A stretch of DNA of 64,000 nt, taken from Mycoplasma bradburyae (lineage in GTDB: Bacteria > Bacillota_I > Bacilli_A > Mycoplasmatales > Mycoplasmoidaceae). Under the pieces are notes generated by a model, which worked only from the letters and a program-made list of their open reading frames with translations, was not told where the DNA came from and ran no database searches. Location: contig NZ_CP101415.1 of NCBI RefSeq assembly GCF_024339025.1, positions 248,001 to 312,000 of the forward strand. Direction: 5' to 3'. The position numbers and the translations under genes are program-made. Below, one piece after another: positions 59,054 through 64,000 of the stretch (positions are counted from its first letter, which is position 1; every line of letters starts with the position of its first letter).

Positions 59054-59611
59054 ATGTCAAATTTATTAGAACTGAATGTAACAATCGAGATTCCTAAAGG
59101 TTCAAACGTTAAATATGAATACGATCGTAAAACAGGTCAAATATCTGTAGATCGTATTTTATATGGATCTGAAGTATACCCACATAACTATGGATTCATC
59201 AAAGAAGCTTTAGACTGAGATGGAGATGAATTAGATTGTTTAGTGATAGCTAACCAAGCATTCCAACCAGGAACTATTGTGCCTGTAAGAATTATCGGTG
59301 TAATGGGAATGGTTGATGCTGGTGAAACCGACAACAAGCTAATAGGTGTTATTTCTTGTGATAAACGTTTTGAAAACATTAAAACATTAAACGATTTAGG
59401 TAATCACCACCTTAAAGAAATCAAAGGATTCTTTGAAACTTACAAACTATTACAAAACAAAAAAGTTGTTGTTAAAGGTTTCAGAGATGTTGAATGAGCA
59501 ATTCAAGAATACAAGAATTGTGTAACTTTAATGAAGAACTACGGATCACTACCTAAAGAAGAATTCATCGCTAAGATGAAAAAAATGTACCCAGTTAAAT
59601 ACGAAGAATAG
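59054..59611 (+). CDS. ppa: Inorganic pyrophosphatase
   Basis: A 185-residue soluble family I pyrophosphatase. Signature regions: [18 protein letters not shown] at the N-terminus (substrate binding), [20 protein letters not shown] (metal-binding D-x-D-x-x-D) and [15 protein letters not shown]. One UGA-Trp falls in the LDWDGDE motif (59217), another at 59495. The start ATG at 59054 yields the expected N-terminus. Stands alone with a terminator after it; divergent from the ECF S gene. Confidence 0.97.
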
Positions 59612-59631
59612 TTATATTTAGCATTAATTAT

Positions 59632-59665
59632 TATAAGTCGCATTTATTGCGACTTATATTTTTTA
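59632..59665 (+). terminator. Terminator of ppa
   Basis: ATAAGTCGC, short loop, GCGACTTAT, then ATTTTTT. It begins about 20 bp after the stop. Confidence 0.9.
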
Positions 59666-59711
59666 TGTAAATCAATTAAATGTAATATAACAATATTTAG
59701 TTAATAAAGAT

Positions 59712-60422
59712 ATGGCTAGATTAACAAGCAATAATAAAATCATAAGAGTTCTTAATTATGATATTAAGATCATAAAGAAAAAAGGGATGAAGAATATCTA
59801 TCTAAAGATCAAACCTCCTTATGGCGATATTATTGTTAGTTGTCCTTTAAATTGTACGGATCAGTTTGTTGTTTCGTTTGTATTAAAAAAACTGGAGTTT
59901 ATTAATAAATCTAAACAAAAGGTGTTAGCGACAGCTAAACTATATAATAATACCTATCAAGATAACGAAATTATTTATCTTTGAAATAAACCACATAAGT
60001 TAGTTCTAATTGATTCTAAGCACAAACCAAGTATAGCTATTGAAGATAATCAGATTATCTTCAAAGCTGATAAACATCTAAAACATATGCAAAGAGAAAA
60101 AATCTTTAATAATTGGTATAGAAAGCTTTTATTACAAGCAATGAAACCGATTATTAATGAGCTTGAACTAAAAATGAATATCAAAGCTAATGAATACCGA
60201 GTTAAGAATATGAAAACTAAATGAGGTACTTGTAATGTTGATAAAAAACGAATCTGAATTAGTTTAAGATTAATTAAGAAACCAATTGAATGCTTATTGT
60301 ATGTCATGGTTCATGAAATGGTTCATTTAATCGAAACTAATCATACAAAAAAGTTCTACAAGATTCTAGAACATTATTTACCTAATTGAAAAGAACTTAA
60401 TAAATTACTGAAGAGTAGTTAA
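59712..60422 (+). CDS. YgjP/M48-like metal-dependent hydrolase (DUF45)
   Basis: A 236-residue protein of the YgjP family. The N-terminal half is beta-rich (YLKIKPPYGDIIVSCPL). KNMKTKWGTCNVDKKRIWISLRLIKKP matches the conserved SRWGSCS...I.LN.RL block, and VMVHEMVHLIETNHTKKFYKIL is the zinc site (HEMVH plus a third His). Members have been linked to nucleotide or peptide hydrolysis, but the role is unclear. UGA-Trp codons at 59982, 60222, 60255 and 60387. Start at ATG 59712. M. genitalium has a similar gene near ppa, from memory. Confidence 0.85.
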
Positions 60423-60578
60423 AATATTAAAAATTATTTTCCGAATTTGATAAGTAGATTATTGTTATTAATCTATTTTCCATATCGATCAAGTATATAC
60501 ATAATGAAAATAATAATTTATAATATAGTTTGATAACATAAGATTAGCATTCTTATTAACTATCAAAAGATTGATCTA

Positions 60579-60622
60579 ATGAATGAATGATTATAGACTA
60601 AAACTATAATTCATTCATTTTT
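60579..60622 (+). terminator. Hairpin, probable terminator after the YgjP-like gene
   Basis: ATGAATGA, a 3-nt bulge, ATTATAG pair with CTATAAT and TCATTCAT around a 7-nt loop, followed by TTTTT. The 253 bp between 60422 and the next gene hold nothing else but this and the AT repeat. Confidence 0.6.
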
Positions 60623-60657
60623 GCAATATGAATATATTTTATAGATTAGACTAATCA

Positions 60658-60677
60658 ATATATATATATATATATAT
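60658..60677 (+). repeat. (AT)10 dinucleotide repeat containing the start codon
   Basis: Ten AT units; the last AT is the first two bases of the ATG at 60676. A short hairpin-like GATTAGACTAATC lies just upstream. There is no Shine-Dalgarno sequence. Same design as at 43927-43950. Confidence 0.88.
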
Positions 60678-63600
60678 GAAAAGCATAAAGAAAAGTTTTA
60701 TTACTAAATTATTATCGACTACAGTTTTTTCTAGCACATTTTTAATATCAATATTAAGTGGTAATATTAAAAATCAATTTTGATCTCCTAATTTAGTTAA
60801 TAATTCAGCCACTACACTTAGAAATGAATCAGGAAAGAATCTGATCATTTAACGCTAATGGTGGTACTGGGGTTATGAATAACGTTCTATTAAAAGATCG
60901 TGACCCTATTCCTAAAAATAAATTTTCTAGAAACGGATATAAGTTCATAGGATGAGGAACGAATCCTAGTGATGAAAATCCTAGATATGTTGATAGGGCC
61001 GCATTTTTTGGTAACGGGAACGTTACTTTATATGCAATTTGATCAACAGATGCTAAAAAATTAACATTCAATACAATTGGTGCTTCTTCTGAATTGGTAA
61101 ATCTTTGAGTTAAGCCAGGTTCAACAATCAATTTACCTGGTTCATAGGTAATTTATTTTTTGATGGTCGTTTCTTTGATGGATGAGCTGATACTAAAGAA
61201 GGTTTAAGAAAGTGAATCGATTATGCTAGTTTCACTATGCCTGATACAGATACAACAATTTATGCTAGATGAATAATTAAAGATCTTAATACAGGCGGAA
61301 ATAATCCTAAGTACAAGAATTCAACAAAATGAGCGAGAGGGATAGTTCCTCCAGAAGAAGCTGATTCACACGTTTGAAGTGAAACTAAAGAGATTAACTG
61401 AGAACCATACTATGGTTTTTATGATGTATTCCAAGGTGAATTACCACTTTGTTGAGCGGCTTCAGGTTCTAATATGTTGGAATACTGAATGTTGCAAAAT
61501 AGAGAATATTTAGATGATTACAATTTAACCTTACCAACAGGTTTTATAAATAGTGGAGGTAGAAAAGGTTATGATTCTCATTTATTTAGCGAAATGAAGG
61601 ATACATTCAAAAATAGTAAACCTTATGGTGGTAGACAAATATGAGCGTTAAGTTGATTTTTTAATGGTTGACAAGATCAATATCCTAACACAGGAGCATA
61701 TTTAAAGTCGCTTAATTTAAATGTAAATGATTATGCTGAAACAGTTGTTAGTAATACAAAATTATTTAATGATTCTATTAACTACATTATAGAAAATGGT
61801 GGAGCTATCGGCATCGCTTTTGCTAATCATGCATTCACTATATTTGGTGCTTCATTTGATGATCAAGGATATGTTGATGGTGTTTATATTACAAACAGTA
61901 ATGATAATGATGTGTTTAGACATTCAGCGATATATTACAAAAAAGTTTATTACATAGATGGTAAACCAACCGTTATTAATGGTTCTGGCCAATATGATAG
62001 TTTAGCTAATTTCACCATCTTAAAGGTTAATAATGATTCTTGAGAAGAAATGGTTAGAAATAAAACTAAAAGCATTATTGAACCTACTTATAATGAACCT
62101 ACTGAAAGTTATTCAAGTCAAGAAACTACTGTAAGTTCTCAAGAACAAATTAAATCAGCTCTATCGAGTGGTGTAACAAAAATTAAACTATCTGCCAACA
62201 TTAATGTTGATAGTACTATTGAAATAAATAAAGATGTAACTATTCTATACAATGGCCATAAAATTACGGGATTTAGAGGAGGTCCAGTATTTAGGGTTAA
62301 AGGCGACAATCACAACATTAGTTTTGTTGGTAACAGTAGTAACAATTCAAACGAAGGTATCTTTGATGGAAACGGAATGATTTTATCAAGTGGTGCTATC
62401 GAAATATCTGGGAATAATAATAAAGTTCTAATTAAAAACGGTACTTATTCAAATAATAGCGGTAGAAACGGTGGTGCTATTTATATGAATAGTAAAGGTG
62501 GTTCTTTATTAATAGATGGAGCTAAGATTAATAATAACCGATCAGTTTCTAGTAATTATGGTCGTGGCGGTGCTATCTATGTTGAAAAAGGAACTGCTAA
62601 AGTTAAATCCGGTGAATTGAAGAATAACAGTTCTGATTATGTTGGTGGAGCTGTAGCAGTTAATGCTAATGCTAAATTTATTTTAGCTGGTGGCGAAATA
62701 TCAAATAACAGTGTTAATTATGATGTTGGTAACCAAGACGGAGGTGGAGGAGCTATAGCTGCTCTTAGACATGGTGCGTTTATCGAATTAGCTGGCGGAA
62801 ATATTACTAATAATAGTGTTCGAGGTGAACATGCTTATGGGGGAGCTATCAAGGATGCTTTAAATTCTATTACTATTTCTGGTAATGTAAATATTAGCAA
62901 CAACCAAGACAAAACAAGAAAAACAACAAGTAATATAGCACTAGAATACAAAAAGTTTAAAAACGATGATAGTGCTATATCAAAGATTAAATATAAAAAC
63001 AACGCTTCTGCAATAACTGCTTCTAACAAAATCGGTGTTCATTATATTAAACAGGGAACAGGACTTTTTGTTGATAAAACTACTACTGGTAGTATTAGTC
63101 TTCCAAGTTTATTTACAAGCGATAATTCTAAATACCAAATAACAACTGATGGTCATATTCAAGCAAGAGAAGATGATTATGAAATTGTTGTTAAAAATGA
63201 TACTAACGCAATAACATATGGATCATCCGGTCAATATCGTATAAGTCTATATAAAAATGGCGATAAACAAAATGATCAAGATGTTAAACTAATTTTTAAA
63301 GGACGTGAAATAGCTCCATATTGAGATGATAATGAAGCTGTTTTTGTTATCAGTCCTATTGGTCAAAAATTAGATATGAAGCTTGGTGATAATGAATTTG
63401 AATTAGTATGAAAAGATAATGCTAAGATCATTAGAAAAAATATTAATATTACATTTTCTCCAGCAATCATTGAAAACAATGAAATTATTTGACAAGATTA
63501 TCAAATCCGAAAAGAAGGAGATGGTAAATATGTTAAAGCTGAAATAACAAGTAGTTCTATTTATAACAATGACGAAGGTAAGGTGTTTATCAAGGTTAAT

Positions 63601-64000
63601 AATGCTAGAAACCAAAAAGCTGGTAAATACACTGCTTACATCGCAGGAATTGGCGGTGAAAAAGCAAAATATTACCGATTAGCTAGTGGTATTCCGGATG
63701 AATACTGACAAAAGACATATACAATCAACAAAGATAGTCAAGCAATCGTTATTGAAGGTTCTCCTAAAGAAAAATCAATTTTAATGGGTGAATCATATAC
63801 TTATAAATTCCAAATTAGTCAAAATGATACTCCTTTAACTACTGGTAAGATTCAAATCTTATATAAAGGAAATGTTTTAAAAGAACAACCATTAGATGTT
63901 GAAGGTAAAGCTGAAATCTTATTTGACCGATCTAGTTATTTAGGCTATGGCGATCATAATTTAACAATTAAATACGTATCAAATGATGGTAGTAAAACTC
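60676..64000 (+). CDS. IdeS/Mac-like cysteine protease with beta-helix and Ig-like repeats; frame shifts twice; continues past window
   Basis: The protein has a signal-anchor-like N-terminus (MKSIKKSFITKLLSTTVFSS), then two InlB-B/Listeria-Bacteroides-type repeats (FNANGGTG...GYKFIGWG...LYAIW; LTFNTIG...FFDGWAD...IYARW), then a domain matching the streptococcal IgG protease IdeS: GIVPPEE, YYGFYDVFQGELPLCWAASGSNMLEYW with catalytic Cys at 61450, and FANHAFTIFGASFDD with His at 61828. A right-handed beta-helix region follows (GGAIYMNSKGG, GGAIYVEKG, GGAVAVNANA, GGGAIAALRHG; about 62400-62850). From about 63170 Ig-like repeats begin and run off the window. Where IdeS has Asp284 and Asp286, this protein has Asn (61894 and 61900) at the same distance from His. 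Two frameshifts (near 60820-60849 and before 61145) interrupt the N-terminal repeats; the catalytic part is intact. Confidence 0.85.
60820..61146 (+). pseudogene. Out-of-frame segment in the IdeS-like gene
   Basis: The start frame (from 60676) meets TAA at 60850. The repeat homology continues in the +1 frame (TGATCATTTAACGCTAATGG, giving WSFNANGG) until TAG at 61145. From 61147 the original frame resumes (GNLFFDGRFFDGWA) and stays open to the window end. Without repair, translation from the signal peptide would end after about 58 residues. It could be a real inactivation, sequencing or assembly error, or recoding. No long homopolymer is present at either site. Confidence 0.7.

Overview
This window is a low-GC mycoplasma chromosome. 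Internal UGA codons read as tryptophan throughout, and there are two tRNA-Trp genes, one with anticodon CCA and one with UCA. The 16S rRNA contains, at about 16252-16273 and 16418-16437, what I recall as the two diagnostic PCR primer sites for Mycoplasma gallisepticum, at the expected spacing of about 185 bp. EF-Tu also reads like that species. The best guess is M. gallisepticum or its close relative M. imitans. Many gene orders match M. genitalium as I remember it: proS to acpP, dnaE-exonuclease-mutM-coaE, asnS-pgsA-cinA, and a lipoprotein-ATPase-two permease transporter.

Layout. 1-14.9 kb: the tail of an unknown gene, a membrane coiled-coil protein, tRNA-Trp(CCA), RNase P RNA, a TPP riboswitch driving a p37/p29/p69 thiamine-type ABC transporter, proS, three unknown genes, acpP, tRNA-Trp(UCA), tuf, a DegV protein, a YtpR-like protein and a MATE exporter. 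14.9-21.4 kb: rRNA genes. 16S is its own transcription unit, then comes a membrane protein gene, then 23S-5S with a second copy of the rRNA promoter and leader. 21.8-27.7 kb: two large surface lipoproteins, the first an M60-type zinc metallopeptidase. 27.8-43.8 kb: housekeeping genes for replication and repair (dnaE, 5'-3' exonuclease, mutM, a DnaB/DnaD-like primosome protein), coaE, a Ca2+-type P-ATPase, asnS, pgsA, a CinA C-domain protein, an IspD-like protein and unknown proteins.

43.9-50.4 kb: a membrane-anchored repeat protein whose start codon lies in an (AT)12 tract, then a sugar-type ABC importer. 50.5-54.6 kb, minus strand: a five-gene run of HAD phosphatase, PHP-domain protein, SMC/TrlF-like ATPase, a small acidic protein and an FMN reductase. 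The PHP/ATPase pair looks like a split form of a nuclease-ATPase (Ppl/TrlF-like) anti-phage module. 54.7-57.7 kb: a large membrane protein with an ArsD-like tail. 57.7-58.2 kb: two tandemly duplicated tRNA-Leu(CAA) genes. 58.3-60.4 kb: an ECF transporter S component, ppa and a YgjP-like metalloprotein. 60.7 kb to the end: an IdeS/Mac-like IgG-protease homologue fused to a beta-helix. Its start codon also sits in an AT repeat, and its coding frame shifts twice.

The accessory genes fit a host-surface theme: M60 mucin-type protease, IgG-protease homologue, lipoproteins and two genes with dinucleotide repeats at the start codon. The clearest candidates for new biology are the IdeS homologue with Asn in place of both catalytic-site Asp residues, the split PHP/ATPase module, and the AT-tract start codons.
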